From the NCBI GenBank assembly GCA_026129685.1, contig JAHCHO010000012.1, positions 47,329-111,328 on the forward strand: a stretch of 64,000 nt of DNA, written 5' to 3'. The notes beneath the pieces are model-generated. The model saw only the letters and a program-made list of their open reading frames with translations. It made no database searches and was not told where the DNA came from. Of the stretch, positions 1 through 13,469 are shown piece by piece (positions within the stretch are counted from its first letter, which is position 1; every line of letters starts with the position of its first letter). The position numbers were made by a program, and so were the translations under genes. Source of the DNA: Fimbriimonadaceae bacterium. Its GTDB lineage: Bacteria; Armatimonadota; Fimbriimonadia; Fimbriimonadales; Fimbriimonadaceae.

Positions 1-2812
1 CGATCGCCTTGATGATGACGTCCTGAGAGACGTCCACAAGACGGCGGGTCAGATAGCCCGCGTCGGCGGTTCGGAGCGCGGTGTCGGCGAGACCTTTGCG
101 GGCGCCGTGCGTCGTCACGAAGTACTCCATCATGCTCAGCCCCTGGTGGAACGAGCTCTTGACGGGGAGTTCGTAGATGACTTCGTTGAACTGGTTGAAC
201 ATCAGACCGCGCATGCCGGCAAGCTGGGCGAGCTGCTTGACGCTCCCGCGCGCGCCGGAGACGGTTATGATGCTGAGCGGGTTGGTCTGCTCGAGCCCCC
301 GGACGATCTCCTCGCCGATGTCGGCATAGGTGTCGGTCCAGAGCTTGATCAGGTTCGCCGTCATCTCGTTGTAGGTGAGCTGACCTCGGCGGTACTTCGT
401 CGCGGTGTCGGTGGAGCGCCGATCCGCCGCTTCGAGAATGTCCCGGCGCCGCTTGGGCGGGTCCATGTCGGTGAGGGCGATCGTAATGCCGTACCGCATC
501 GCCCACTTGAACCCGAGTTCCTTGAGGTCGTCGAGGTACTTGATCGTGGCCCCGTAGCCGCACCGCTTGTGAAGGAGAATGATGACCTCGGCGATCGCCT
601 TCTTGTTGAGTTCGGTCGCCAGCATCGCGTCCGCGTGCTTGAGCGGGTAGGGCAAGATCGCGTGGAACATGAGCTGTCCCGGCGTGATCGTGGCCACGAC
701 GGTTTCCCATTCCTGATCCAACGCGACCAGTTCGCGCACCTCGTCACCGTCCTCGTTGGTGCTGGTGACGTACCGGTACTCCACACCCGTCTCAGGGTCG
801 CGTCGGTCGACCTCATTGTCGGGACGGAAGACCGGGCGTCGCAACCGGACCTTGACCGGATCGTTCAGGTGCAGGACGTGGCTGGGGTCTCGGCCCTCCA
901 TCAGGAAGATGACTTCGTCCGGGTTCGAGTACACGTACGGCGCCGGGTTCTTTTCGGGGTTCTCGGCGTGAAGCCGTTCGGCCTCCTCGAGCGCCTCGAC
1001 GCCAACCTTGCGACGGAAGGTGAGGGCATACGCCCCGAGAACGATGTCCTGCACGGGAGCGACGATCGGGCGACCGTCCGCCGGCGAGAACAAGTTCTGC
1101 GAGGAGAGCATGAGGACGCGCGCCTCGGCCTGAGCCATCGTGCTGAGGGGCACGTGGACGGCCATTTGGTCGCCGTCGAAGTCGGCGTTGTAGGCGTGGC
1201 AGACCAGGGGGTGAACCTGGATCGCCTTGCCTTCGACGAGGATCGGCTCGAAGGCCTGGATGCCGAGGCGGTGGAGGGTGGGGGCTCGGTTCAATAGAAC
1301 CGGGTGCTCCTTGATGACCTCCTCCAAGCCGTCCCAGACCGCCGGGTGCATCCGGTCGATCATGCGCTTGGCCGTCTTGATGTTCTGGGTGATCTTCTTC
1401 TCGACCAACGTCTTCATGACGAACGGCTTGAAGAGCTCCAGCGCCATCTCCTTGGGCAGTCCGCACTGGTGCAGCTTAAGGTGCGGACCGACCACGATGA
1501 CGGATCGGCCGGAGTAGTCGACGCGCTTTCCGAGGAGGTTCTTGCGGAACCGGCCCTCCTTGCCCTTCAGCATGTCGCTGAGCGACTTGAGCGGACGGCT
1601 GTTGGAGCCCACGACGGGGCGGGCGCGGCGACCGTTGTCGATCAGCGCGTCCACCGCCTCCTGAAGGAGGCGCTTCTCGTGGTTGATGATGGATTCCGGC
1701 GCACTGATCTCGATGATCTTCTTCAGCCGGTTGTTGCGGTTGATGATGCGTCGGTAGAGGTCGTTAAGGTCCGAGGTGGCGAAACGGCCGCCATCGAGTT
1801 GAACCATGGGCCGAAGCTCGGGGCTGATGACCGGAACGGTGTTCATGATCATCCAGTCGGGCCGGCTCTTCGAGCTGAGAAGCGCCTCGACGATCTCGAG
1901 CCGCTTGATGGCGCGCGCGCGCTTCTGGCTCGTCGTCATGACGATCTCGTGGCGCAACTCGCGTGCGAGCCGCTCGAGGTCCACGCGGCCCAGAAGCTCC
2001 TTGATCGCGTCGGCGCCGATATTGGCGCGCAGGATCGTACGCAAGTCCTCGTTGAGGCGCGAGCTGACCGACTCGAGCATCTTGGCGACGGCGCGGTACT
2101 TGTCCTCGTCGATCAGTTGGTTCTTCTCGAGCTTGCCGAGAATCTCCACCGCGATGTCGAGGTCCTTCAGCCGGTCATCGGCGTCGCGGTACTCGGCTTT
2201 GATCCGGTCGTTGACGGCCTTGGAGCGCTCGCGGGCAATCGTCTCGTCGTATTCGTCCCGGTTCTCTTGCAGTTCCTCGGCGAACTTGAGGAGGGAGTCC
2301 TCTTCCAGTTCGCGCATTTGGGCCATGATCAGGGCCTTCTCGAGCTCGACGGCCTTTCGGATTTTCGGCATGGCTTCGGCGATGCGCTCGCCGTCGATGT
2401 CGATGATGATGAAGCTCGCGAAGTAGATGACCTTCTCGAGAAACCTCGGCGAGATGTCGAGGATCAGCGAGAGAGGGGAGGGGACGCCCTTGAGGTACCA
2501 GATGTGGCAGACGGGCGCGGCGAGTTCGACGTGGCCCATGCGCTCACGACGTACCTTGCTCCGGGTGACCTCGACTTGGCAACGTTCGCAGACGATGCCG
2601 GCGAACTTGATCTTCTTGTAGCGACCGCAGGAACACTCGAAGTCCTTGACCGGTCCGAAAATGCGCTCGCAGAACAAGCCGTCGCGTTCCGGCTTGAAAG
2701 TGCGGTAGTTGATGGTTTCGGGCTTCTTGACCTCGCCCCGCGACCAACTCAGAATGTCTTCCGGGCTGGCGATACCGATTTTTAGCTTGTCGAAAAGACT
2801 GGTTTCCGCCAT
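1..2812 (-). CDS. rpoC: RNA polymerase beta' subunit, C-terminus outside window
   Basis: Encodes the beta' subunit of RNA polymerase, which carries the catalytic magnesium site. The frame opens at ATG 2812 (protein begins [13 protein letters not shown]) and stays open to the left edge, so about 937 residues are seen and the rest is missing. Visible landmarks are the N-terminal zinc-binding cysteines (CSCGRYKK followed by CERC, near 2580-2640), the clamp and lid region, and the catalytic [12 protein letters not shown] motif near 1150-1190. The gene follows rpoB by 81 bases, with a perfect hairpin in the gap. Very long open frames on the opposite strand are codon-bias shadows. Assignment is certain. 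Confidence 0.98.
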   Translation of the reverse strand, partial: MAETSLFDKLKIGIASPEDILSWSRGEVKKPETINYRTFKPERDGLFCERIFGPVKDFECSCGRYKKIKFAGIVCERCQVEVTRSKVRRERMGHVELAAPVCHIWYLKGVPSPLSLILDISPRFLEKVIYFASFIIIDIDGERIAEAMPKIRKAVELEKALIMAQMRELEEDSLLKFAEELQENRDEYDETIARERSKAVNDRIKAEYRDADDRLKDLDIAVEILGKLEKNQLIDEDKYRAVAKMLESVSSRLNEDLRTILRANIGADAIKELLGRVDLERLARELRHEIVMTTSQKRARAIKRLEIVEALLSSKSRPDWMIMNTVPVISPELRPMVQLDGGRFATSDLNDLYRRIINRNNRLKKIIEISAPESIINHEKRLLQEAVDALIDNGRRARPVVGSNSRPLKSLSDMLKGKEGRFRKNLLGKRVDYSGRSVIVVGPHLKLHQCGLPKEMALELFKPFVMKTLVEKKITQNIKTAKRMIDRMHPAVWDGLEEVIKEHPVLLNRAPTLHRLGIQAFEPILVEGKAIQVHPLVCHAYNADFDGDQMAVHVPLSTMAQAEARVLMLSSQNLFSPADGRPIVAPVQDIVLGAYALTFRRKVGVEALEEAERLHAENPEKNPAPYVYSNPDEVIFLMEGRDPSHVLHLNDPVKVRLRRPVFRPDNEVDRRDPETGVEYRYVTSTNEDGDEVRELVALDQEWETVVATITPGQLMFHAILPYPLKHADAMLATELNKKAIAEVIILLHKRCGYGATIKYLDDLKELGFKWAMRYGITIALTDMDPPKRRRDILEAADRRSTDTATKYRRGQLTYNEMTANLIKLWTDTYADIGEEIVRGLEQTNPLSIITVSGARGSVKQLAQLAGMRGLMFNQFNEVIYELPVKSSFHQGLSMMEYFVTTHGARKGLADTALRTADAGYLTRRLVDVSQDVIIKAI

Positions 2813-2858
2813 GTTGTGCGTTTGGTGTTCCTGTTAACGTGCGCTTTGGGAACGCGAG

Positions 2859-2888
2859 TCCGTTCGGGCGGCGGTCCGCCCGAACGGA
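2859..2888 (-). other. Hairpin between rpoB and rpoC
   Basis: A perfect 13-base-pair inverted repeat (arms 2859-2871 and 2876-2888) with a four-base loop begins five bases after the rpoB stop codon. In the direction of transcription no U-run follows, so it does not look like a full intrinsic terminator. It could be an attenuator or an RNA-processing site that sets the rpoB to rpoC ratio; the function is inferred. Confidence 0.7.
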
Positions 2889-2893
2889 TCGAG

Positions 2894-6907
<4,014 letters not shown>

Positions 6908-7041
6908 CCAAGCCTCCGGAGACGGGTACGCGAACTTTGAACATACCCTGCGGCATGGCCCGATCGCAAGGTATGGGGACCTTTTCTGACGCGCTATTCG
7001 TTTCCGGCTCCGTCGCCGCCCTTTCGTACCCGCGTCCCGCC

Positions 7042-7070
7042 ATTATACATCCACTCGGCGCGGGCGGCAA
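7042..7070 (-). promoter_or_regulatory. Sigma70-type promoter for rpoBC
   Basis: On the minus strand TTGCCG (7065-7070) and a perfect TATAAT (7042-7047) are separated by exactly 17 bases. This predicts a start near 7035 and an untranslated leader of about 125 bases before rpoB. Confidence 0.75.
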
Positions 7071-7128
7071 GACGGCCGCTTTCCCGGGCCGCGCGACCTT
7101 CCCCGTACCGACGTCCTCCGGTTCCCCG

Positions 7129-7165
7129 CAGGGTTACCAGGGTTCGCCCAAACCTGGTAACCCTG
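7129..7165. repeat. 13-bp inverted repeat in the rpoB-flagellin gap
   Basis: CAGGGTTACCAGG (7129-7141) and its exact complement (7153-7165) are separated by 11 bases. The repeat lies upstream of the flagellin gene and outside the rpoB promoter. It could be an operator, a leader hairpin of the flagellin mRNA, or a terminator remnant. The rest of the 390-base gap from 6908 to 7297 holds the rpoB promoter and the flagellin ribosome-binding site. I could not identify a sigma28 or sigma54 promoter. Confidence 0.6.
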
Positions 7166-7297
7166 ACAGACCCTTCGTGATCTCCTCCCTCCGATGAGCA
7201 AGCCAGCGGGCAGCACGGATGCTCGGCGCGAGAGGGACGGAGTTCGTCCAGGCAGCGCCCCGCGGAATGGGCCGCAAGGCCGCACACGGAGGAAAGA

Positions 7298-8728
7298 ATG
7301 TCGTTTCGCATCAACAACAACATCTCGGCGATGGGCGCGCTGCGCAACCTGAGCTCGACGAGCGTCGAAGCCGGAAAGAGCATCACCCGTCTGTCCACCG
7401 GTCTCCGCATCAACAACGGTTCGGACGATCCGGCGGGCTTGATCATCTCCGAGACGTTCCGAGCCCAGATCGCCGGCATCGACCAGGCGATTCGGAACAA
7501 CCAGGACGCCATGAACTTCGCCAAGACCGCCGAAGGCGCTCTCGGTGAGATCAGCAACCTGCTGAAGGACGCTCGCGGCCTCGCGGTCGCCGGCGCCAAC
7601 AGCGCCACGCTGAGCGAGTCTCAGGTTCAGGCGAACCAGTCGCAACTCAACAGCATCGCCGAGTCCATCACCCGCATCGCGCAACAGACGCAATTTGGAA
7701 ACAAGAAGCTTCTGGACGGCAGCGCGGGCGTCGTCGCCAGCTCGATCAGCGCGGCGAACGTGTCCTACATCAACTTCGGTGGCACCTTCAACGGCCAGGC
7801 CGTGACCGCCGACTCCCTCGTCACCGTGAACGTCACCACGGACGCCGAAAAGGCGACCCTGACGGGCACCCGCACCTTCGCTCTGGCGACGACGGTTATG
7901 ACCGCGGCGGGAAGCTTCTCGCTGAACGGCAAGACCTTCGCCGTCACCACGTCCGACACGATCAGCGACGTCGTCGCCAAGATCAACCAGGCGTCCGACG
8001 TGACCGGCGTCACCGCATCGTGGTCGGCCGGCGCGGGCGTCACCCTTGCCAGCAAGTCCTACGGCGCGACCGCCGAGGTCAACCTCAACGACGCGAGCGG
8101 CATTCTGCTCTCGGCGGCGGGCGCGACGAGCGACGCGGGCGTGAACGCGGTCGCCGACGTGTCGGTCACCGTGGGCGGCGCGGCCGCCACCGTCAGCTTC
8201 GACCAGGGCTCCGGCCTGAAGCTGAAGGACACCTACGGCAACACGATCGAACTGACGGCGAACGGCAACCTGCTCGCCGCCGCGACCTCGGTGGGCCAGC
8301 TCAACGTGGGCACGACCCAATTCCAGATCGGCGCCAGCGCGGGCCAAACCGCCGGGCTCTCGATCGGCAACTACGCGGCCTCGCAACTCGGATCGGGCGT
8401 GGTATCCGGTTTCAACATGGGGAACCTGGACATCACGAGCGCGTCGAGCGCGACGGACGCCCTCAAAGTCATCGACAAGGCGATCGAGGAGATCTCGGGC
8501 GCCCGGGGAACCATCGGCAACTTCACGCGGAACACGCTGGAGTCTCAGGTGCGCACCCTTGGCGTCGCGAAGGAGAACCTCGCCGCATCCGAATCCGCGA
8601 TCCGCGACGTGGACGTGGCCGAGGAAATGACCAACTTCACGAAGCTCCAGATTCTGCAGCAGTCCGGTCTGGCCATGCTCGCGCAGGCCAACTCGGCGCC
8701 GCAGTCGGTGCTCTCCCTGCTCCGCTAA
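7298..8728 (+). CDS. fliC: Flagellin
   Basis: Structural subunit of the flagellar filament, exported by the flagellar type III apparatus; 476 residues. The N-terminal D0/D1 region (starting MSFRINNNISAMGALRNL, with LSTGLRINN and DDPAGLIIS) and the C-terminal D1/D0 region (RDVDVAEEMTNFTK to SVLSLLR) are both typical. The variable middle holds a flagellin_IN-like stretch around residues 210-250. A good ribosome-binding site (GGAGGAAAGA) precedes ATG 7298. It stands alone: no other flagellar gene is in the window. A hairpin terminator follows directly. Confidence 0.96.
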   Translation: MSFRINNNISAMGALRNLSSTSVEAGKSITRLSTGLRINNGSDDPAGLIISETFRAQIAGIDQAIRNNQDAMNFAKTAEGALGEISNLLKDARGLAVAGANSATLSESQVQANQSQLNSIAESITRIAQQTQFGNKKLLDGSAGVVASSISAANVSYINFGGTFNGQAVTADSLVTVNVTTDAEKATLTGTRTFALATTVMTAAGSFSLNGKTFAVTTSDTISDVVAKINQASDVTGVTASWSAGAGVTLASKSYGATAEVNLNDASGILLSAAGATSDAGVNAVADVSVTVGGAAATVSFDQGSGLKLKDTYGNTIELTANGNLLAAATSVGQLNVGTTQFQIGASAGQTAGLSIGNYAASQLGSGVVSGFNMGNLDITSASSATDALKVIDKAIEEISGARGTIGNFTRNTLESQVRTLGVAKENLAASESAIRDVDVAEEMTNFTKLQILQQSGLAMLAQANSAPQSVLSLLR

Positions 8729-8761
8729 CCCAAGCGCAGCGAACGACACGGTAACGCTCAT

Positions 8762-8789
8762 CGAGGCCCCGGGGCAACCCGGGGCCTCG
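8762..8789. terminator. Hairpin terminator shared by convergent genes
   Basis: A perfect 12-base-pair G+C-rich stem (8762-8773 with 8778-8789) with a GCAA loop sits between the flagellin stop and the stop of the opposing NIF3-family gene. The tail is only weakly T-rich. It probably acts in both directions. Confidence 0.75.
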
Positions 8790-8802
8790 CTACGCGTTTG
8801 GG

Positions 8803-9912
8803 TCACGCGCCGGCGAAGGGGCGCCCGGATCGGCCGGGATCCGGCGCATAGAGGTCCCACCGTACGTCGGGAATGGCTTCGGCGAGCCGATCGCGGAGGG
8901 CGGCGCAACCGGGGTGCTCGGTGGCGTGGTGCCCGGCGGCGACAATCCCGAAGTCGGACTCGGACACCTCGAGGCCGACGTGTTGCTTGACCTCACCGGT
9001 GACGAGGACGTTCGCCCCCGCCTCCTTCGCCGCCCGCCACTCGTCGTCCGCCGCACCGCCGCAGACCGCGACCGTGCGCACGGTTGCGTCCGGGTTGCCC
9101 CATGCGAGGGAACGAGTCGCGAGGATTCGGTCCACCGACGATACGAACGAGCGAAGGGTGGTCGGGTTTGGGAGGGCTCCGATGCGTCCGAGCGGCATCG
9201 TCGCCAGATCGGTCAGTCGGTAGAAGTCGAGGGCCGGCTCCTCGTAAGGGTGCGCGGCCCGAATCGCGCGCTCCACCGACTCCCGACGAGCCATGGGAAG
9301 GACGGCCTCCAATCGGGATTCGGCGACCCGCTCGGCCCGACCCGGTTTGCCGAGCGCTGGATGGGTGCCCTCGCCTCCCAAGTAGGTCCCCGTGCCGGAC
9401 CCGATGAAGCCGCATCGCCGGTACCGACCGATTTCGCCCGCGCCCGCCGACGCGAGCGCGTCCAGCATCGTTTCGACCCCGTCTTCTGGAACGAAAACCG
9501 TGACCTTGAGGCGCTCCTCGGAGGCGACCGACCCGAAAGGCCCCGGATCGACCAATCCCAGAAGCGATGCCAACGTGTCGTTGATGCCTCCCCGCGCCGC
9601 GTCCCAGTTCGTATGGGCGGCGACGAACGCGACGCCCCGGCGGACGAGCGAGGCGACCTTGGCGCCGACGTAGTCGGCCGTGTTGAGAGTCTTCAGGGGG
9701 TCCCAGATCACCGGGTGGTGGCAAACGGCGAGCTGCGCGCCGATCTCCACGGCCCGCTCGACCAGTCCCATGGACGCGTCGAGGGCGACGACGGCCCGCT
9801 CGACCGTCGCTTCCGGGTCCCCGATCTGGAGCCCAATCCGGTCGCCGGGGAGCGCGAACCGGGCGGGAGCGAGCGTCTCGAGAACGTCGAGAACTTGCCG
9901 AAGGGTCGTCAC
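8803..9912 (-). CDS. NIF3-family dinuclear metal centre protein
   Basis: Member of the NIF3/YqfO family, often listed as 'GTP cyclohydrolase 1 type 2 homolog'; the physiological role of the family is unsettled. With GTG 9912 as start it has 369 residues. This matches the long form that carries an inserted PII-like domain between the two metal-binding halves. Likely metal ligands are H65-H66 in CHHPVIWDP, H100 and D104 in AAHTNWD, and H328/E332 in GHHATE. The start overlaps the stop of the upstream aminotransferase gene by four bases (GTGA), indicating translational coupling. An in-frame upstream extension exists but would lie inside the neighbour. Confidence 0.88.
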   Translation of the reverse strand: MTTLRQVLDVLETLAPARFALPGDRIGLQIGDPEATVERAVVALDASMGLVERAVEIGAQLAVCHHPVIWDPLKTLNTADYVGAKVASLVRRGVAFVAAHTNWDAARGGINDTLASLLGLVDPGPFGSVASEERLKVTVFVPEDGVETMLDALASAGAGEIGRYRRCGFIGSGTGTYLGGEGTHPALGKPGRAERVAESRLEAVLPMARRESVERAIRAAHPYEEPALDFYRLTDLATMPLGRIGALPNPTTLRSFVSSVDRILATRSLAWGNPDATVRTVAVCGGAADDEWRAAKEAGANVLVTGEVKQHVGLEVSESDFGIVAAGHHATEHPGCAALRDRLAEAIPDVRWDLYAPDPGRSGRPFAGA

Positions 9913-11174
9913 AGGTCGCCCAACTCCGCCAACATTGCCGCCGTCTCGGCGACGGCCTCCCCGAAGGTCGCGCAAGCCCAGTCGACCTGCTCCTCCGAGA
10001 TGATCAGGGGAGGTTCAATGCGGATGACCCGAGGGTTGTTCAGCGTGTAGGCGGCGCAGAGCCCTCGCTTCATCAGTTGGGCGATCGTCAACTCGCCGAC
10101 CTCGTCCATGGTGAACTCGACGCCGATCATCAGGCCCCGCCCCCGAATCTCGGACACAAGGTCGGGATGCGGCGCGAGGGTGCGGCGAAGGCCGTCGCGG
10201 AAACGTTCGCCAAGGATTCGGCTGCGCCGGCACAGGTCCTCGTCCTCGATCACGTCCAGCGCGGCGAGGCCGGCGGCGCAGGCGAGCGCGTTGCCGCCAA
10301 AGGTCGAAGAGTGCGCGATGGGGTTCTGCGAAAACACGGCTCGCCAGACGGCTTCGGTTCCCAACAGCGCGCCGATTGGCATGACGCCTCCGCCAAGGCA
10401 CTTCGCGAGGGGCATCAGGTCGGGGCGAACGCCTTCGTGGTCGCAACCGAACATCGTGCCCGTGCGCCCGAGTCCGGTCTGCACCTCGTCCACAATCAGA
10501 AGCGCGCCGGTTCGATCGCAACTGCGACGGAGGGAAGCGAGGTAGCCGTCGGGCGGCACGTGAATGCCCCCCTCGCCCTGTATCGGCTCGACGATCATGC
10601 AGGCCGTGGTTTCGTCGATCGCCGCTTCGGCGGCGACGGCATCGCCGAACGGCACGAACGACACCCCCGGCAGAAGCGGTTCGAACGGCTTTCGGTACTT
10701 CTCGCGCCCGGTGGTCGCCAAGGCGCCCAGCGTTTTGCCGTGGTAGCTGCCTTCGGTGCTCACGATCTTGGCGCGTCCGGTCGCCCCTTTGGCGAACTTC
10801 AGGGCCGCTTCGCAGGCCTCCGCGCCGCTGTTGCAGAAGAAGGCGTACTCGAGCCCGTCGGGGGAGACTTGGGCCAACCTTTCCGCCAAGTCCGCCTGAG
10901 CGGCGTTGAAGAAGGCCTTGCCGCTCAGGGGCATTTGGTCGAGTTGCCGCCGCACGGCGTCGACCACGCGGGGGTGACGATGACCCAGGCTGAAGACGCC
11001 GTACCCGCCCAGGCAGTCGAGGAATCGACGACCGTCATGGTCCGTGATGTAGCACCCTTCTCCACAGGTTTCCACACCGAAACCCGCAAAATTCATCAAA
11101 CGGGCGAGGTAGGGATTGACGTGAGACTGGTACAACCGCACGGTTCGTTCGTGCAAGGCTTCTCCATCGATCAC
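9909..11174 (-). CDS. Class III PLP-dependent aminotransferase, putrescine/ornithine type
   Basis: Transaminase of the acetylornithine/ornithine/putrescine group, cytosolic. Using GTG 11174 it has 421 residues. An ATG at 11315 would add 47 arginine-rich residues that do not look native. The PLP-binding aspartate is D229 in LIVDEVQTGLG, and the Schiff-base lysine is K258 in LAKCLGGGVMPIGA. The segment HSSTFGGNALACAAG follows. The LGGGVMPIGA and FGGN segments resemble putrescine aminotransferase (PatA/YgjG) most, but substrate cannot be fixed from sequence. It is co-transcribed with the NIF3 gene (four-base overlap) and diverges from the subtilase gene. Confidence 0.88.
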   Translation of the reverse strand: MIDGEALHERTVRLYQSHVNPYLARLMNFAGFGVETCGEGCYITDHDGRRFLDCLGGYGVFSLGHRHPRVVDAVRRQLDQMPLSGKAFFNAAQADLAERLAQVSPDGLEYAFFCNSGAEACEAALKFAKGATGRAKIVSTEGSYHGKTLGALATTGREKYRKPFEPLLPGVSFVPFGDAVAAEAAIDETTACMIVEPIQGEGGIHVPPDGYLASLRRSCDRTGALLIVDEVQTGLGRTGTMFGCDHEGVRPDLMPLAKCLGGGVMPIGALLGTEAVWRAVFSQNPIAHSSTFGGNALACAAGLAALDVIEDEDLCRRSRILGERFRDGLRRTLAPHPDLVSEIRGRGLMIGVEFTMDEVGELTIAQLMKRGLCAAYTLNNPRVIRIEPPLIISEEQVDWACATFGEAVAETAAMLAELGDL

Positions 11175-11317
11175 GCGCCGCAGAATACCCACCGACCTCC
11201 GCGACCGGCCGAGGCGTCGATCCGCCGAGCGTCCCCGAATTGGGGGGCTTCCTGCGGGCATCCCAATCGGCCATCGTGAACGCTCGGCGCACTTCCGACC
11301 GTAGAACCCCAACACCC

Positions 11318-13432
11318 ATGCGTCCGATCGGCCTTGCTCTCCTCGTCTCGTTGTCTCTCCTGGCGTCCGCCCAGCAGGATACGGACGTGCGCGCGCTTCG
11401 GGAGCGAGCGCTCGCCGCCGGTTGGCACAAGGCCCTCGAAGGGTCGCGGTTCGAAGATCCCCTCACCGGACGGGTCATCGAGATGGTGCGTTACGATCGA
11501 ACGGGGCCCGTCTTCTTCACAACCGACAACCGCGCCGCCGCCAGGACGACCGGCACCGACCTTCTCTGGGTGGGGGAGTCCTCCGGCTTTGCCCTGAGCG
11601 GCGGCGGCGTATCGCTCGCCATGTGGGACGCGGGCGCGGTGAGGGCGTCGCACCGGGAGTTCGGAGGACGGGTCGTGGTGCGCGAGGGGGCAACCCTCTC
11701 CATCCACGCGACGCATGTTGCGGGCACGCTGGTGGCTCAGGGCCTCGATCCGGCGGCGATCGGGATGGCCCCGGGGGCGGCCCTCGGCTCGTACGATTGG
11801 AACAACGACGTTTCGGAGATGGCGCTCGAGGCTTCGAAAGGCCTGTTGCTGAGCAACCATTCGTACGGCATCGTCGCGGGCTGGCGGAGTTCAGCGGGCA
11901 ACTGGTATTGGCACGGCGACGAAAGCGTCTCGACCGATGAGGACTATAAGTTCGGCTTCTACGACGGACTCGCGGCGGCGTGGGACGGGCTGGCGTACGA
12001 GGCTCCCTTCTACCTCGTGGTCAAATCAGCCGGCAACGATCGGGGAGAGAGCCCCGGGCTGCAGCCCGCGCAACACCAGGTCTGGCACAACGGCCAATGG
12101 TCCGAGAGTGCCACGATCCGCCAGAAGGACGGGGGCGATACGGGCTACGACACCGTCGCGTCGTACGCGTTGGCGAAGAACTCACTCACGGTGGGGGCGG
12201 TCGCCGACGTCACGACCTACACGGGGCCGTCGTCGGTTAAGGTTCTCGACTTCAGCGGTCGGGGACCAACGGACGACGGCCGCATCAAGCCGGACGTGGT
12301 TGCCAACGGCGAAGCCCTGTGGTCGACCGAGTCCCTCTCCGATTCCGCCTATCGGTCGATGTCCGGCACGTCGATGGCGGCCCCCAATGCGGCCGGGACG
12401 ATCGCGCTCGTCCTCCAGCAGTGGTTGGTTCGCCATTCCGGACGCACCCCTCGTTCGGCCACGCTCAAGGCGCTGGCGATCCAAACGGCGCTCGAGGTCG
12501 GAGACGCGCCGGGACCCGACTACTCGAGCGGGTGGGGACTGCTGAACGGCCCGGGGATGGCCGCCGCCGTCGCCAAGGACGGGCCTCTCCGCCCGACCGT
12601 CTTCGAGGAGGCCCTCGATCAGGGGCAAACGTGGGCCTTCGGGTTCTATGGCGACGGCACGGAAGCGATCCGAGCGACCCTCGTATGGACGGATCGACCC
12701 GGCACGGTGACCGGGCCGCGCCTGAACGCGCCCGACCGCAAGTTGGTCAACGACTTGGACCTTCGGGTCGTCTCGCCCAGTGGGATCGCTTTGCCTTGGG
12801 TTCTCGACCCGAAGCGGCCCGCCGATCCCGCCACGAAGGGCGACAATTCCCGCGACAACGTCGAACAAGTCGTGGTACCAGCCGGGACGCCGGGCGTTTT
12901 TCGGGTGCTCGTCTCGCACAAGGGGGAGCTCGTTGGAGGCCGGCAAGCGTTTTCGCTCGTGCTGGAGGGGCAACCAGAGTGGCGCCTTGTAACCGGGAAG
13001 CTACAACTGACCGGCTTGGCGGCAGGGGCCTCTGGGCCAAGCGGGTTCGAAGTCCGTTTCCGCCGCCCTGGAACGCTGGAGTCGTTCGCTTGGCGGTACG
13101 CGAGCCTGGCGACGGACGGTTCGTTCACGGTGATCGCCCCGCCCGGACGGTTCGACCTCACGGTCCAGATAGGCAGTTGGCTTCGCCGGACGGTAAGCTA
13201 CGACGCCGGATCGGGAAACGTGGTCGGATTGATCCTCACCTTGCTGAACGGCGACGTCACGCATGACAACCGAGTGGACATCGCGGACTTCCTTGCCTTG
13301 CGGTCCGCCTATGGTTCGTCGCCGGGCGCGTCGAACTGGGATGATCGAGCAGACGTCAATCGTGATGGCGCCGTCGGGATCGCGGACTTCCTGATTCTGC
13401 GTCAGTACTTTGGCCGGAGCGGCGATCAATAA
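11318..13432 (+). CDS. Secreted subtilisin-family serine protease with dockerin-like C-terminus
   Basis: A 704-residue exported peptidase of family S8. ATG 11318 starts a classical signal peptide (MRPIGLALLVSLSLLASAQ). The catalytic triad is visible as D104 (MWDAG), H133 (ATHVAGT) and S352 (GTSMAAP), with the oxyanion asparagine N240 in SAGND. A beta-rich region follows (about 415-560). The C-terminal module shared with three other proteins here comprises a beta-sandwich-like segment with a WLRR motif and two calcium-loop repeats ending in IADFLALR and IADFLILR (from about residue 640). The role of that module is probably attachment or sorting at the surface, which is inferred. The gene overlaps no neighbour. 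Confidence 0.92.
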   Translation: MRPIGLALLVSLSLLASAQQDTDVRALRERALAAGWHKALEGSRFEDPLTGRVIEMVRYDRTGPVFFTTDNRAAARTTGTDLLWVGESSGFALSGGGVSLAMWDAGAVRASHREFGGRVVVREGATLSIHATHVAGTLVAQGLDPAAIGMAPGAALGSYDWNNDVSEMALEASKGLLLSNHSYGIVAGWRSSAGNWYWHGDESVSTDEDYKFGFYDGLAAAWDGLAYEAPFYLVVKSAGNDRGESPGLQPAQHQVWHNGQWSESATIRQKDGGDTGYDTVASYALAKNSLTVGAVADVTTYTGPSSVKVLDFSGRGPTDDGRIKPDVVANGEALWSTESLSDSAYRSMSGTSMAAPNAAGTIALVLQQWLVRHSGRTPRSATLKALAIQTALEVGDAPGPDYSSGWGLLNGPGMAAAVAKDGPLRPTVFEEALDQGQTWAFGFYGDGTEAIRATLVWTDRPGTVTGPRLNAPDRKLVNDLDLRVVSPSGIALPWVLDPKRPADPATKGDNSRDNVEQVVVPAGTPGVFRVLVSHKGELVGGRQAFSLVLEGQPEWRLVTGKLQLTGLAAGASGPSGFEVRFRRPGTLESFAWRYASLATDGSFTVIAPPGRFDLTVQIGSWLRRTVSYDAGSGNVVGLILTLLNGDVTHDNRVDIADFLALRSAYGSSPGASNWDDRADVNRDGAVGIADFLILRQYFGRSGDQ

Positions 13433-13469
13433 GCGGTATCACTGGTTCGTCGGCCCGGCTCTTTCGGGA

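Noticed and set aside
7043..8908. A 621-residue minus-strand frame over flagellin
   Set aside because: Arginine/glycine-rich shadow opposite a well-supported flagellin gene.
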